Shown: positions 9,578 to 18,696, counted from the first letter of the stretch. The stretch: 64,000 bases of DNA from Pseudorhodobacter sp. E13 (GCF_003991405.1 NZ_RPEN01000152.1:1-64000); one strand, 5' to 3'. Notes: a model not told the origin generated them from the sequence alone. A program made the numbers and translations.

Positions 9578-11115
9578 TCCGCCAACATCCCCTCCAACCG
9601 ATCCAGTCCTTCGGCAATCTCGGCCTCAATCGCGCGCAGTTCGGCGATAATCTCGGCGGGGGATTGGTGGATAACTTCGACATGTTCAATCTCGCGGTAG
9701 CGGTTGAGCGAGAGGTCCCATGTGCCGCTGGCGATGATCTCGGCGGCGGGCACCATGAAGCTTTGGGCGGTGCGGGGGCGCGCGGCCTCGTCCGCCAACG
9801 CGTTCCAGCGGGCCAGAATATCGGGCAGGTTGTTTTTGGCGTGCTCTTCCTCGGTCAGGGGCTCGCTCGGCTTTGCGCCCAGTTTCGCCTCGTCGAGGAG
9901 GGGCGTGCGCTTGTCATCAAGGCTCATCCCGTCGGCGGTCATGTCGTAGAACCACACATCGCCCGTGCCGCCGATGCCGGTTTTGGTAAAGATCACAATC
10001 GCGCAGGACACGCCCGCATAGGGGCGGAACACGCCCGAGGGCAGTTTGATGATCGCGTCCAGTTTGTGATCCTCGACCAGCATCCGCCGGATGTCTTTGT
10101 GCGCTGTCGATGACCCGAACAGCACGCCATCGGGCACAACCACCGCCGCGCGCCCACCCGTGCGCATCAGGCGCAGGAACAGGGCGATGAACAGCAGCTC
10201 GGTCTTTTTGGTTTTGACGATTTTCAGCAGGTCTTTGGCGGTGGTGTCGTAATCCAGCGACCCGGCAAAGGGCGGGTTGGCAAGGATCAGGGAATAGGCG
10301 CCCGCGTCGGCGTTGTGCTCCTCGGCCAAGCTGTCGCGGTAGGTGATGTCGGGATTGTCGACGCCGTGCAGCGTCATGTTCATCGCGCCGATCCGCAGCA
10401 TGGTGCTATCGAAATCAAAGCCGTGGAACATGCCGTTGTGGAAATGCGCGCGGGATTCGGCGTTGCGCATCATCTGGGGGTGGGTGTCGCGCAGGTATTC
10501 GCCCGCCGCGACCAGAAAGCCGCAAGTGCCTGCCGCTGGGTCGCAGATGGTATCGGTGGGGGTCGGGGCCATCAGATGCACCATCAGCCCGATGATGTGG
10601 CGCGGGGTGCGGAACTGGCCGTTGGTGCCTGCGCTGGCGATCTTGCCCAGCATATACTCATAGACATCGCCCTTGGTGTCGCGGTCGTCCATCGGGATTT
10701 CGTCGAGCATCTGCACGACTTTGGCCAGCAGGTTGGGGTTGGAAAACCCCAGTCGGGCGTCTTTCATATGGGTGCCGTAGGACGATCCGGTCTCGCCCAG
10801 TTCGCGCAGGAAAGGGAAGACGTGCTCATCCACGATGCGCATCATCTCGCGCGCTTCAAAGCTCTTGAAACGAGACCAGCGCAGGTTGGCGTAGGGTTCA
10901 TTCTTGGGGTCGTCGCCTTCGGGGAAGATACGTCGGTCTAACGTGCCGCCCAGCATTTCAACCTTGGCCTCTTCGGCAGTCTGGATGTCATCAAGGCGCT
11001 TGATGAACATCAGGAATGTCAGCTGTTCGATCACAGAAAGCGGGTTTGACACGCCGCCCGACCAAAACGCGTTCCAGATTTGGTCGATTTGAGAGCGAAT
11101 GGGGCCGGTCAGCAT
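9574..11115 (-). CDS. hsdM: Type I restriction-modification DNA methyltransferase subunit
   Basis: An N6-adenine methyltransferase that protects host DNA and forms the core of the restriction complex; 513 residues. An N-terminal helical HsdM domain (about 1-135) precedes the SAM-binding motif DPAAGTCGFLVAAGEY (motif I) and the catalytic NPPF of motif IV (ILANPPFAGS). Length is typical of the family. It is the first gene of hsdM-hsdS-hsdR on the minus strand, with a four-base overlap to hsdS, so modification is made before restriction. GC content is higher than that of hsdS and of the 3' part of hsdR. Confidence 0.96.
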   Translation of the reverse strand: MLTGPIRSQIDQIWNAFWSGGVSNPLSVIEQLTFLMFIKRLDDIQTAEEAKVEMLGGTLDRRIFPEGDDPKNEPYANLRWSRFKSFEAREMMRIVDEHVFPFLRELGETGSSYGTHMKDARLGFSNPNLLAKVVQMLDEIPMDDRDTKGDVYEYMLGKIASAGTNGQFRTPRHIIGLMVHLMAPTPTDTICDPAAGTCGFLVAAGEYLRDTHPQMMRNAESRAHFHNGMFHGFDFDSTMLRIGAMNMTLHGVDNPDITYRDSLAEEHNADAGAYSLILANPPFAGSLDYDTTAKDLLKIVKTKKTELLFIALFLRLMRTGGRAAVVVPDGVLFGSSTAHKDIRRMLVEDHKLDAIIKLPSGVFRPYAGVSCAIVIFTKTGIGGTGDVWFYDMTADGMSLDDKRTPLLDEAKLGAKPSEPLTEEEHAKNNLPDILARWNALADEAARPRTAQSFMVPAAEIIASGTWDLSLNRYREIEHVEVIHQSPAEIIAELRAIEAEIAEGLDRLEGMLAE

Positions 11116-11235
11116 AAGGTGTTACCTGCAAATGTAATTTTGGTGGACTGTAGGTGGGTTATCTTGCCTGAGCAACCGAGCGTCTCATATCTTTCCATTT
11201 TGAAAAGAGTTGAGAGCGATCACCGACCACTAACT

Positions 11236-12804
11236 TCAATCCAAGCGTATCCAAGGCAGTTTCTGTATAGCGTTCCAGCGCGTCTTTAAGTTTATGTCCC
11301 CATAATTATCAGCGGCGGTTTTGCCAGGATGACCTTGGATTGCGTCAGCAACACGGACAGTGATTTCCAACTCGTTGGTCAGCGTCTTAAACCGGTGTCG
11401 CCAACCGTAGTTCGGTTGAACACCTTTGGGTATCAGCTGCTGTGCTTGTAACCAACCGGCAAGCTTTCCGCTCATCACCTTTGCCGCACGGCTAGCGTCT
11501 TTGCCGGGATGGTTGGCGTGAAAAAGCGGTCCGGACTTGCCAGCGACAAACCTCATCAAGCCAAGCTCTACGAGCTGATTGTGAAGCGGCACATCCCGAT
11601 ACATACCTGTTTTTACAGTTCCGGCTTCAGGTGAAATCCTTAGAACATAGTAGCCCTCTTCTCGGCGGAAATCCTCGGCACGCGCTTGGGTGATTTCCGA
11701 TGGGCGCGCACCAGTAAAAGCACAGATCAACGGCACCCAGTTGATGGTGGCCGTCGTGTGGGGACTTTCTGTTGTCCTTGGGTTTCCTGTATCCTTTGGC
11801 CGGTGCGAAATGGCGGCTTTCAAAATGATTATAGCTTCTTCTTCCGTGAACCCTTTTTCACGGTTGCGAACTTTCTTTGGCACCTCCTGCGTCACTTTTT
11901 CGGAGGGGTTTTCTTTTATCAAGTCATTGGCATGTGCCCAATTCAGCATGGCCCGCACGGCCGCAAGATAAACGTCAGATACGGTTTTGGGGCTGAGAGT
12001 GTGAAGCTTTGCATTGCGCCAATCTAGAAGATTTTTCTTTGTGATCTTGTTGACGTCGTCGTGTTTAAGGAACTTCCGGAGATCGTTAATGACAGGCCGC
12101 CACCGATGTTCGATTTCTCGACCTTTCCCTATCACTCTCCGGCTGGCAACAAAATCGTCGAATAGTTTGATGATGGAGAGCGGGGCGACTTGAGGCGAAA
12201 CTGGTTCGGAACTGGCAATCAGGGGGTTGGAAGGAATCCCCGAAAAGTTCCCGTCATCACGTTCGGCCACTCGTTCGAGTGCTTCATACTCAGCTTGGCA
12301 TAGGGACATCGCTAACGCGCGCCATGCAGGAGAGCCAAACTGAGCATCGGTATTCCCAGCCCGTAGGAAAAAATTCATCTGATGCACGACCAGTTCCGCT
12401 AACTCGCGATCCGTCAGGTTTCCTGCAATGCCCATACGCAATTGAGCGACATAGCTGTCGTCGATTCCTACACTTGAATAAGCTGTGCCATGATTGCGGG
12501 CCTCGGCATCTTGTTCGAGGCGCATCTCGTAATGCTTACGGGCGATCTGACTGTTCGTCAGGGGGAAGGGGGCAAGTGGCACGGGCGCACCTTGCCGTTC
12601 CGCGTGTTGTCGCCCCGCCTCCATGATTTGAGTTTGGAAACCGGCAACCACACCTGCAAGCGCTCGCTCCGCCGCTCGTCGATCGGGTCCCAAAGCCTTT
12701 GTAAGTTCGTCTTTTCCGACAATTGGACGCAGTAAATTAGGAACGCTCATGCGTGCGTAGTAGCTACCGTTGCGCGTTTGAAAGTATCTGAGTTTGCCCG
12801 CCAT
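11236..12804 (-). CDS. Tyrosine-type site-specific integrase
   Basis: Probably catalyses integration and excision of the island at tRNA-Thr; 522 residues. The N-terminal part (YYARMSVPNLLRPIVGKDEL) is the DUF6538-like arm-type DNA-binding region common in alphaproteobacterial island integrases. A SAM-like core-binding domain lies around residues 215-310. The catalytic domain shows box I Arg in FTGARPSEITQ, the RH pair in YGWRHRFKT and the terminal Tyr in GHPGKTAADNYGD. The usual first His of box II is replaced, as in related integrases. ATG 12804 begins the conserved MAGKLRYF; an in-frame upstream start would only add seven residues. It faces away from the tRNA, which lies 90 bases upstream. 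Confidence 0.92.
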   Translation of the reverse strand: MAGKLRYFQTRNGSYYARMSVPNLLRPIVGKDELTKALGPDRRAAERALAGVVAGFQTQIMEAGRQHAERQGAPVPLAPFPLTNSQIARKHYEMRLEQDAEARNHGTAYSSVGIDDSYVAQLRMGIAGNLTDRELAELVVHQMNFFLRAGNTDAQFGSPAWRALAMSLCQAEYEALERVAERDDGNFSGIPSNPLIASSEPVSPQVAPLSIIKLFDDFVASRRVIGKGREIEHRWRPVINDLRKFLKHDDVNKITKKNLLDWRNAKLHTLSPKTVSDVYLAAVRAMLNWAHANDLIKENPSEKVTQEVPKKVRNREKGFTEEEAIIILKAAISHRPKDTGNPRTTESPHTTATINWVPLICAFTGARPSEITQARAEDFRREEGYYVLRISPEAGTVKTGMYRDVPLHNQLVELGLMRFVAGKSGPLFHANHPGKDASRAAKVMSGKLAGWLQAQQLIPKGVQPNYGWRHRFKTLTNELEITVRVADAIQGHPGKTAADNYGDINLKTRWNAIQKLPWIRLD

Positions 12805-12845
12805 TATGCACCCGTTTTGTAACAAGCTTTGTAGCAGTCAGACGG

Positions 12846-12869
12846 GAAAACCCTTGTGTTTGCAAGGGT
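12846..12869 (-). terminator. Rho-independent terminator downstream of tRNA-Thr
   Basis: Read on the minus strand, ACCCTTG, a six-base loop and CAAGGGT are followed by TTTTC. The stem is a perfect seven base pairs and lies about 25 bases past the encoded CCA end. It should terminate the tRNA-Thr transcript. It sits on the island side of the presumed attachment site. Confidence 0.7.
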
Positions 12870-12893
12870 ATATAAAGAAATCAACGGGATAGA

Positions 12894-12968
12894 TGGTGCT
12901 GTGAGAGAGGATTGAACTCTCGACCTCACCCTTACCAAGGGTGTGCTCTACCACTGAGCTACCACAGC
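12894..12968 (-). tRNA. tRNA-Thr (anticodon GGT), CCA encoded
   Basis: A complete cloverleaf on the minus strand. The acceptor is GCTGTGG paired with TCACAGC and discriminator A. The D-arm is GCTC/GAGC. The anticodon stem is CACCC/GGGTG with loop TTGGTAA, so the anticodon is GGT. The T-arm is GAGAG/CTCTC with loop TTCAATC. CCA is encoded. The integrase gene beginning 90 bases beyond the 3' end makes this the probable attachment site of the island. I found no second copy of its 3' end elsewhere in the window, so the other att site presumably lies to the left of position 1. Confidence 0.95.
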
Positions 12969-13080
12969 ATCCGGCGCTTTGGCGGGGGTTCCCGCTTGGC
13001 GTGGCGGCTGATTAGTCGGAATTTTCAGATGGTGCAAGGGCAATCTGGACGCTTTTTCATGCTTGCGGTAGAGAAGGGGC

Positions 13081-13260
13081 ATGAATGATGGCATGAACAC
13101 CCCCTCAATGGCCCGAAATAAAGGCGCGCAGCGTCAGAAAACCGGTGCGGAATTGCGGGAAGAACGGTTGAAGGCGGCGCTAAAGGCCAATATGGCCCGG
13201 CGCAAGGCACAGGCAAAGGCCCGGACGGGCCCGAACAATGAAAAAACGCAGGGGCAGTAA
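13081..13260 (+). CDS. Small basic protein preceding murA
   Basis: A 59-residue open frame ending exactly one base before the murA start codon. The product is highly basic and helical, rich in Lys, Arg, Ala and Gln (core TGAELREERLKAALKANMAR), without signal or membrane segment. AGAAGGGG directly precedes the ATG; an alternative in-frame ATG lies at 13093. The zero-gap coupling to murA suggests a real gene in the same transcript. I do not recognise a function; a nucleic-acid or ribosome-associated role would fit the charge but is speculation. Confidence 0.65.
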   Translation: MNDGMNTPSMARNKGAQRQKTGAELREERLKAALKANMARRKAQAKARTGPNNEKTQGQ

Positions 13261-14529
13261 ATGGATTCGATTCTTGTACGCGGTGGCGGTGAACTCAACG
13301 GGGTGATTCCCATCGCAGGGGCAAAGAACGCCTGTCTGACGCTGATGCCCGCCACCTTGCTGACCGAGGAGCCGCTGACGCTGACCAATGCGCCGCGCCT
13401 GTCGGATATTCGCACCATGACCCAGCTTCTGGGGTCGCTGGGGGCCGAGGTGGCAAGCCTTCAGGATGGGCAGGTGCTGGCGATGTCCAGCCATAACATC
13501 CACAACCACACGGCCGATTATGACATCGTGCGCAAGATGCGGGCTTCTATTCTGGTGCTGGGGCCGATGCTGGCGCGGGATGGTCATGCGATTGTGTCCT
13601 TGCCCGGTGGCTGTGCAATTGGTGCGCGCCCGGTGGATATGCATTTGCAGGCATTGGAGGCGATGGGGGCAGAGCTTGATCTGCGCGATGGCTATGTGCA
13701 TGCGCGCGCCCCCGGCGGGCGGCTGAAAGGGGCGGTGATCGAATTCGGCTTCGCCTCGGTCGGGGCCACGGAAAACGCTTTGCTGGCAGCAACGCTGGCC
13801 AAGGGCACGACCGTGATCAAGAATGCCGCGCGCGAGCCCGAGATCGTGGACCTTGCGCAATGCCTGCGCCGCATGGGCGCGCAGATCGAAGGCGAAGGCA
13901 GCAGCATCATCACCATTCAAGGCGTGGACCGGCTGAGCGGGGCCACCCATCCGGTTGTCACCGACCGGATCGAACTGGGCACCTATATGCTGGCCCCGGC
14001 GATTTGTGGCGGCACGGTGGAATGTCTTGGCGGGCGGATCGAACTGGTCGGCGCCTTTTGTGAAAAGCTGGATGCGGCGGGGGTTTCGGTGGAAGAAACC
14101 GAACGCGGGCTGAAAGTGACGCGCAAGAATGGCCGCGTGAAAGCCGTTGATGTGACGACAGAGCCGTTCCCCGGTTTCCCGACCGATTTGCAGGCGCAGA
14201 TGATGGCGCTGTTGTGCACAGCAGATGGCACCTCGGTGCTGGAGGAAAAGATCTTTGAAAACCGCTTCATGCATGCGCCGGAGCTGACGCGCATGGGGGC
14301 GCGGATTGAGGTGCATGGCGGCCATGCCACCGTGAAAGGCGTTGAAAAGCTGAAAGGGGCACGGGTGATGGCGACCGATCTGCGGGCCTCTGTCAGCCTC
14401 ATCCTGGCGGCGATGGCGGCTGAGGGCGAAACCGTGGTCAGCCGCGTCTATCACCTTGATCGCGGCTATGAGCGGGTGGAGGAAAAGCTGGGCGCATGTG
14501 GCGCGCATATCGAGCGGATCGCCTCATGA
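13261..14529 (+). CDS. murA: UDP-N-acetylglucosamine 1-carboxyvinyltransferase
   Basis: Cytoplasmic enzyme that transfers enolpyruvate from phosphoenolpyruvate to UDP-GlcNAc, the first committed step of peptidoglycan synthesis and the target of fosfomycin; 422 residues, typical length. Lys22-Asn23 (GAKNACL) and the catalytic loop with Cys118 ([13 protein letters not shown]) are present, so the enzyme should be fosfomycin-sensitive by this criterion. The inside-out alpha/beta repeat pattern runs through to the C-terminal [10 protein letters not shown]. It follows the small basic gene without any gap and overlaps the DUF2948 gene by four bases. Confidence 0.97.
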   Translation: MDSILVRGGGELNGVIPIAGAKNACLTLMPATLLTEEPLTLTNAPRLSDIRTMTQLLGSLGAEVASLQDGQVLAMSSHNIHNHTADYDIVRKMRASILVLGPMLARDGHAIVSLPGGCAIGARPVDMHLQALEAMGAELDLRDGYVHARAPGGRLKGAVIEFGFASVGATENALLAATLAKGTTVIKNAAREPEIVDLAQCLRRMGAQIEGEGSSIITIQGVDRLSGATHPVVTDRIELGTYMLAPAICGGTVECLGGRIELVGAFCEKLDAAGVSVEETERGLKVTRKNGRVKAVDVTTEPFPGFPTDLQAQMMALLCTADGTSVLEEKIFENRFMHAPELTRMGARIEVHGGHATVKGVEKLKGARVMATDLRASVSLILAAMAAEGETVVSRVYHLDRGYERVEEKLGACGAHIERIAS

Positions 14530-14999
14530 GCGATGCCCGCTTCGAAGATGGCGACGAGGCCCCGCTGGCGCTGTTGGCCGGGGATACGGATGACCTTCAG
14601 GTCATGTCGGCGCTGTTGCAGGATTCGGTGCTGGCGGTGTCGGATATGCGCTATCTCGCCAAGCGCCGGGAATTTGCGCTGCTGTTGAACCGCTTTCGCT
14701 GGGAAGACCGTGCGGCGGCAGAACGCGCGGGCCGCGCCTATGAGCGGGTGCGCTGTGTCTTGATGTTTCACGATGTGACGGCGGTGCGGTCGCAAGGTAT
14801 TCACCAGTTGGAGGAAGGCACGGTCTTGTCGCTGTTGGCGCTGGCCTTTGAGCCGGGCGAGGATGGCACCGGGCGGGTGGTGTTGACCCTTGCAGGAGAT
14901 GGCGCTGTGGCGTTGGAGGTGGAGGCCCTCAACGCCACATTGCGCGATGTGACGCGGCCCTATCTGGCCCCGTCACGCAAGATGCCGGAGCACCGCTGA
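14526..14999 (+). CDS. DUF2948 family protein
   Basis: A 157-residue cytoplasmic protein, conserved in alphaproteobacteria and usually found between murA and hisD; function unknown. The sequence includes [20 protein letters not shown] and a mixed alpha/beta core with [11 protein letters not shown] and [14 protein letters not shown]. The start at 14526 overlaps the murA stop (ATGA), so translation is probably coupled; a longer in-frame start inside murA is unlikely. No catalytic motif is evident. Confidence 0.85.
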   Translation: MSDARFEDGDEAPLALLAGDTDDLQVMSALLQDSVLAVSDMRYLAKRREFALLLNRFRWEDRAAAERAGRAYERVRCVLMFHDVTAVRSQGIHQLEEGTVLSLLALAFEPGEDGTGRVVLTLAGDGAVALEVEALNATLRDVTRPYLAPSRKMPEHR

Positions 15000-15304
15000 G
15001 CGGGCAGCGACGGGAGGCGCTGCCCCGGCGGGGTATGACGGCATCGGCGGGGGGCAGGGCCCCCCGCATCCATTTCGGCCCATAAGTCGGGCTTTTTCAG
15101 GTGGGGGGCTCTGCCCCCCCGAACTATTAAAGGCGGGGGGCTCCGCCCCCCGCACCCCCCGAGGTATTTTCGCCAAGATGAAACAGGGGTGCGGAAAGGG
15201 TGGGGCAGGCCGGATTGGACAAAGTCGCGCGACAGGGCGGGCCCGGCTTGAGGTGGCGGGGCTGGCGCGGTATGGGGTGGGGGCGTGGATAAAAAGGGTA
15301 TGTG
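15000..15304. repeat. Intergenic GC-rich repeat cluster before hisD
   Basis: Contains three G/C-rich palindromic blocks (around 15048-15070, 15101-15120 and 15134-15155), the last followed by the element core AGGTATTTTCGCCAAGATGA near 15163. Related copies occur at about 25989-26043, 37419-37458 (inverted) and 63227-63265 (inverted), always between genes. The palindromes could end DUF2948 transcription. No gene is present, and the hisD ribosome binding site is weak. Confidence 0.7.
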
Positions 15305-16606
15305 ATGCCGGTTTTCCTTTCGACTTCGGAGGCGGATTTTGAGGCGCGGTTTGCGGCCCTTCTGGGGGCCAAGCGCGAAGAAAGCGTCGATGTGGATGAT
15401 ATCGTGGCAGGCATCATTGCCGATGTGCGCGCGCGTGGCGACGCGGCGGTGCTGGAGCTGACCGCGAAGTTTGACCGCCTGACGCTGACGCCTGAGAGTT
15501 TGCGCTTTTCGGCTGACGAGATCGCGGCGGAATGTGCCAAAGTCTCGTCCGAGGATCGCGCCGCATTGGAACTGGCGGCAGAGCGGATCCGCGCCTATCA
15601 CGCGCGGCAAAAGCCCGAAGACGCGATGTGGCAAGAGGATACCGGCGCGCGGCTGGGCTGGCGCTGGACGCCGGTGTCGGCGGCGGGGCTGTATGTGCCG
15701 GGGGGGCTGGCCAGCTATCCGTCCTCGGTTTTGATGAATGCCATTCCCGCGCGCGTGGCCGGGGTGGAGCGGTTGGTGATTTGCTGCCCCACGCCGGATG
15801 GGGTGGTGAACCCGCTGGTTCTGCTGGCGGCCCAGATTTCCGGTGTGGATGAGATTTACCGCATCGGCGGCGCGCAGGCGGTGGCGGCCTTGGCCTATGG
15901 CACGCCCAGCATTGCCCCTGTCGACAAGATCACCGGGCCGGGCAATGCCTTTGTTGCCGCCGCCAAGCGCCGGGTCTTTGGCCGCGTTGGCATTGATATG
16001 ATCGCGGGCCCGTCGGAAATTCTGGTGATTGCCGACCGTGACAACAACCCCGACTGGATCGCGCTGGACCTGCTGAGCCAGGCCGAGCATGACGAAAGCG
16101 CGCAGAGCATTTTGATCACCGATGACGCAGGCTTTGGCGCGGCAGTGGCGCAGGCGGTCGAGGCGCGGCTGGAAACGCTGGAACGCCGGGCGATTGCGGG
16201 GCCAAGCTGGCGCGACAATGGTGCGGTGATCGTGACCCGCGATCTGGCTGAGGCGGCACGGCTGTCCAACCGCGTGGCGCCGGAGCATCTGGAACTGTGT
16301 GTGGCTGACCCGGAAGGGTTGAGCCAGCAGATCACCCATGCCGGGGCCATTTTCCTTGGCCAATACACGCCCGAGGCGATTGGCGATTATATCGGCGGGC
16401 CGAACCATGTCTTGCCCACCGCCCGGTCTGCCCGGTTTTCCAGCGGCTTGTCGGTGCTGGATTTCATGAAACGCACTACGCTGGCACAGATGACCCCGGC
16501 AGCTTTGCGGGCCATTGGCCCCTCGGCGGTGCGGCTGGCCACATCGGAAAGCTTGCAGGCGCATGGGCTTTCGGTGCAGGCGCGGTTGGACCGTCTGAAC
16601 GACTGA
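15305..16606 (+). CDS. hisD: Histidinol dehydrogenase
   Basis: Zinc and NAD dependent enzyme that oxidises L-histidinol to L-histidine in two steps, the last reactions of histidine synthesis; 433 residues, normal length. Characteristic segments are VPGGLASYPSSVLMNAIPA, the NAD-binding RIGGAQAVAALAYGT, the IAGPSEILVIAD and QAEHDESAQS metal/substrate region, and the C-terminal SGLSVLDFMKR. The ATG at 15305 is chosen over the GTG one codon upstream. It stands as an isolated his gene, as is common in alphaproteobacteria, next to murA/DUF2948 and UPF0262. Confidence 0.97.
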   Translation: MPVFLSTSEADFEARFAALLGAKREESVDVDDIVAGIIADVRARGDAAVLELTAKFDRLTLTPESLRFSADEIAAECAKVSSEDRAALELAAERIRAYHARQKPEDAMWQEDTGARLGWRWTPVSAAGLYVPGGLASYPSSVLMNAIPARVAGVERLVICCPTPDGVVNPLVLLAAQISGVDEIYRIGGAQAVAALAYGTPSIAPVDKITGPGNAFVAAAKRRVFGRVGIDMIAGPSEILVIADRDNNPDWIALDLLSQAEHDESAQSILITDDAGFGAAVAQAVEARLETLERRAIAGPSWRDNGAVIVTRDLAEAARLSNRVAPEHLELCVADPEGLSQQITHAGAIFLGQYTPEAIGDYIGGPNHVLPTARSARFSSGLSVLDFMKRTTLAQMTPAALRAIGPSAVRLATSESLQAHGLSVQARLDRLND

Positions 16607-16764
16607 AGCCTTTGGCGTGAAGCAAACGGCTTACCCCTTGTGCTGAAAACGTCGATGTCAGACAGCGATGTTCGGTTCCTGTAAAACGCAAAACGCTCTA
16701 ACCCCTTGCGCGCTGGCGTTCAAAAGGCCATCAAACGCCTGTGCCTCGTGATGGAAATGATCTG

Positions 16765-17241
16765 ATGACCCATATTTGCCACATCGAAATCGACGAAACC
16801 GGGCTGGCCCTGCCAACCCCCGAGATCGAGCAGGAACGCAAGGTTGCGATCTTTGATCTGTTGGAGGACAACAGTTTCGCCCTGCCCAAACGCGATGGCA
16901 AAGCGGTTCCCGAAGGCCCCTACCGGCTTGGCCTTGCGATCCGCGAAGGGCGGCTTGTCTTTGACATCGCCACCGAGGCTGAGGAGAAGGTGGGGGAGTT
17001 TCACCTCTCGCTTGGTCCGTTCCGGCAGGTGGTGAAGGATTACTTCCAGATTTGCGAAAGCTATTTCGAGGCGGTCAAACGCTTGCCCCCCAGCCAGATC
17101 GAGGCGATTGATATGGCCCGGCGCGGCATCCACAACGAAGGCGCGCGGGTATTGCAGGAACGGCTGGAAGGCAAGGCCGAGGTTGATATCGACACTGCGC
17201 GCCGCCTGTTCACCCTGATTTGCGTCTTGCACTGGGGCTGA
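16765..17241 (+). CDS. UPF0262 family protein
   Basis: A 158-residue cytoplasmic protein of the alphaproteobacterial UPF0262 family; function unknown. Diagnostic segments include ICHIEIDE near the N-terminus, YRLGLAIREGRLVFDI and HNEGARVLQERLEGKAEVD near the end. The start at ATG 16765 is preferred to a GTG eight codons earlier, because the conserved family N-terminus begins there. It is followed after two bases by the LMW phosphatase gene, a long-standing neighbour in related genomes. Confidence 0.9.
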   Translation: MTHICHIEIDETGLALPTPEIEQERKVAIFDLLEDNSFALPKRDGKAVPEGPYRLGLAIREGRLVFDIATEAEEKVGEFHLSLGPFRQVVKDYFQICESYFEAVKRLPPSQIEAIDMARRGIHNEGARVLQERLEGKAEVDIDTARRLFTLICVLHWG

Positions 17242-17243
17242 GC

Positions 17244-17717
17244 GTGGCGGAGTTTCCCCAATCGGTGCTGTTTTGTTGCGATCACAACGCTGTCCGGTCG
17301 CCCATGGCCGAAGGGTTGATGAAAAAGATGTATGGCCAGCGCGCCTATGTCCAATCTGCCGGCGTCAAGAATGACATGGAGGTGGACGGCTTTTCCATCG
17401 CCGTCTGCAAAGAGCTTGGGATTGAAATTTCGCGCCATCGCAGCCGCTCGTTTGAGGAAATGCAGGAATGGGGCGATGATCTGAGCCAGTTTGATCTGAT
17501 CATCGCGCTATCCCCCGCCAGTCAGCGCATGGCGCTGGAACTGACCCGCTTTCACCATCTTGATATCGAATACTGGCCGATCCTTGACCCCACCGGCCTT
17601 GGTGACGCGCGCGAGGCAAAATTGGCCGCTTACCGGCAGGCGCGTGACCAGATTCGCAGCAGGATGCTGGAACGCTTCGGCCCCCCGATAGACCCCGACG
17701 CAGAGGAGGAGACATGA
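17244..17717 (+). CDS. Low-molecular-weight protein-tyrosine-phosphatase family
   Basis: A 157-residue cytoplasmic protein with the LMW-PTP P-loop Cys12-X5-Arg18-Ser19 (CCDHNAVRSPMAEG) and the WPILDPT segment that carries the general-acid Asp. The fold is shared by protein-tyrosine phosphatases and arsenate reductases; the CDHNAVRS loop is typical of an alphaproteobacterial subgroup with unproven substrate. The start is taken as GTG 17244, just after the UPF0262 stop, giving MAEFPQSVLFCC. It overlaps the next gene by four bases. In relatives I expect infA next, which is absent here. Confidence 0.88.
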   Translation: MAEFPQSVLFCCDHNAVRSPMAEGLMKKMYGQRAYVQSAGVKNDMEVDGFSIAVCKELGIEISRHRSRSFEEMQEWGDDLSQFDLIIALSPASQRMALELTRFHHLDIEYWPILDPTGLGDAREAKLAAYRQARDQIRSRMLERFGPPIDPDAEEET

Positions 17718-18109
17718 GCAAGGATCTGATTTCGCGCTATTACGCAGCCTTCAACGCAGGCAATGCGGCGGGCATGCTGGAGTGTGTGACCGAGGATGTG
17801 GAACATCGCGTGAATGAAGGCGGCATCCGTCGGGGCCGTGCCAAGTTTGCGGAATTTTGCAGCCATATGGGCGTCAGCTACCGCGAGGAATTGCGCGATA
17901 TCGTGGTGTTTTGCACGGATGACGGCAGCCGGGGCGCTGCGGAATTCACCGTGCATGGCACCTATCTGCAAACCGATCCCGGCCTGCCCGAGGCGCGGGG
18001 CCAGACCTATATCCTGCCCGCCGGGGCGTTTTTTGACATCCGGGGCGGCAAGATTGCCCGCATCACCACCTTCTACAATCTCAACGACTGGATTGCGCAA
18101 GTCTCGTGA
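17714..18109 (+). CDS. NTF2-like / SnoaL-type protein
   Basis: A 131-residue single-domain protein with the cone-shaped NTF2-like pattern: N-terminal helix LISRYYAAFNAGNAAGMLEC, then strands VEHRVNEGGIRRGRAKF and a C-terminal FFDIRGGKIARITTFYNLNDW typical of SnoaL/ketosteroid-isomerase relatives. These small folds bind or isomerise hydrophobic small molecules; the substrate cannot be predicted. Start and stop overlap the neighbouring genes (ATGA upstream, GTGA downstream), so it is tightly coupled to the phosphatase and the GNAT genes. Confidence 0.85.
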   Translation: MSKDLISRYYAAFNAGNAAGMLECVTEDVEHRVNEGGIRRGRAKFAEFCSHMGVSYREELRDIVVFCTDDGSRGAAEFTVHGTYLQTDPGLPEARGQTYILPAGAFFDIRGGKIARITTFYNLNDWIAQVS

Positions 18110-18690
18110 TCCATCTGCGCGCCTTGACCGGGGCCGCGTTGGATGCCGCGCTGGGGGATGTCGCCGCCCTGCGTATCGCGGTGTTCCGCGACTGGCCTTA
18201 CCTTTATGATGGCTCGCTGGACTATGAACGCCGCTATCTGAAAAGCTATCGCAACTGTGCAGGCGCGATCGTTGTGGGGGCCTTTGATGGCGACAGGCTG
18301 ATCGGCGCCGCCACCGGCACCCCGATGGAAGATCACGCCAAGGAATTCGCCGCCGCTTTTGCTGGGGTGGATGTGGCGCTGGACCAGATTTTCTATTGCG
18401 CGGAATCGGTGCTGTTGCCCGCCTATCGCGGGCAGGGGCTGGGCCACCGCTTCTTTGATCAGCGCGAAGATCATGCCCGCGCCTTGGGTCGCAGCCATGT
18501 TGCCTTTTGTTCCGTCATCCGGCCTGATGATCACCCGCTGCGCCCCGCGCAGGCCCGCAGCAATGATGCCTTCTGGCGCGGGCGCGGCTATGCGCCTTTG
18601 CCGGGGGTGCAAGCCCGGTTCGAATGGACCGATCTGGGCGAGGATACGCCCAGCCCCAAGCCGCTCCAATTCTGGATGCGTGCGCTTTGA
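18106..18690 (+). CDS. GNAT family N-acetyltransferase
   Basis: A 194-residue cytoplasmic acetyl-CoA dependent acyltransferase. The acetyl-CoA pyrophosphate loop is visible in LLPAYRGQGLGHRFF (R/Q-X-X-G-X-G/A type), preceded by the strand AIVVGAFDGDRLIGAATG. The substrate is unknown. The GTG start overlaps the stop of the NTF2-like gene. It precedes the nitrilase-family gene by six bases, and the pair may act on the same amine or amide compound; a GNAT plus carbon-nitrogen hydrolase pairing is common in bacteria. Confidence 0.88.
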   Translation: MIHLRALTGAALDAALGDVAALRIAVFRDWPYLYDGSLDYERRYLKSYRNCAGAIVVGAFDGDRLIGAATGTPMEDHAKEFAAAFAGVDVALDQIFYCAESVLLPAYRGQGLGHRFFDQREDHARALGRSHVAFCSVIRPDDHPLRPAQARSNDAFWRGRGYAPLPGVQARFEWTDLGEDTPSPKPLQFWMRAL

Positions 18691-18696
18691 AAGGAG

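Noticed and set aside
4912-11115. A larger defence island around the type I system
   Set aside because: Apart from hsdM, hsdS and hsdR I found no second defence gene (no abortive-infection, toxin-antitoxin or retron signature) in the surrounding 12 kb.
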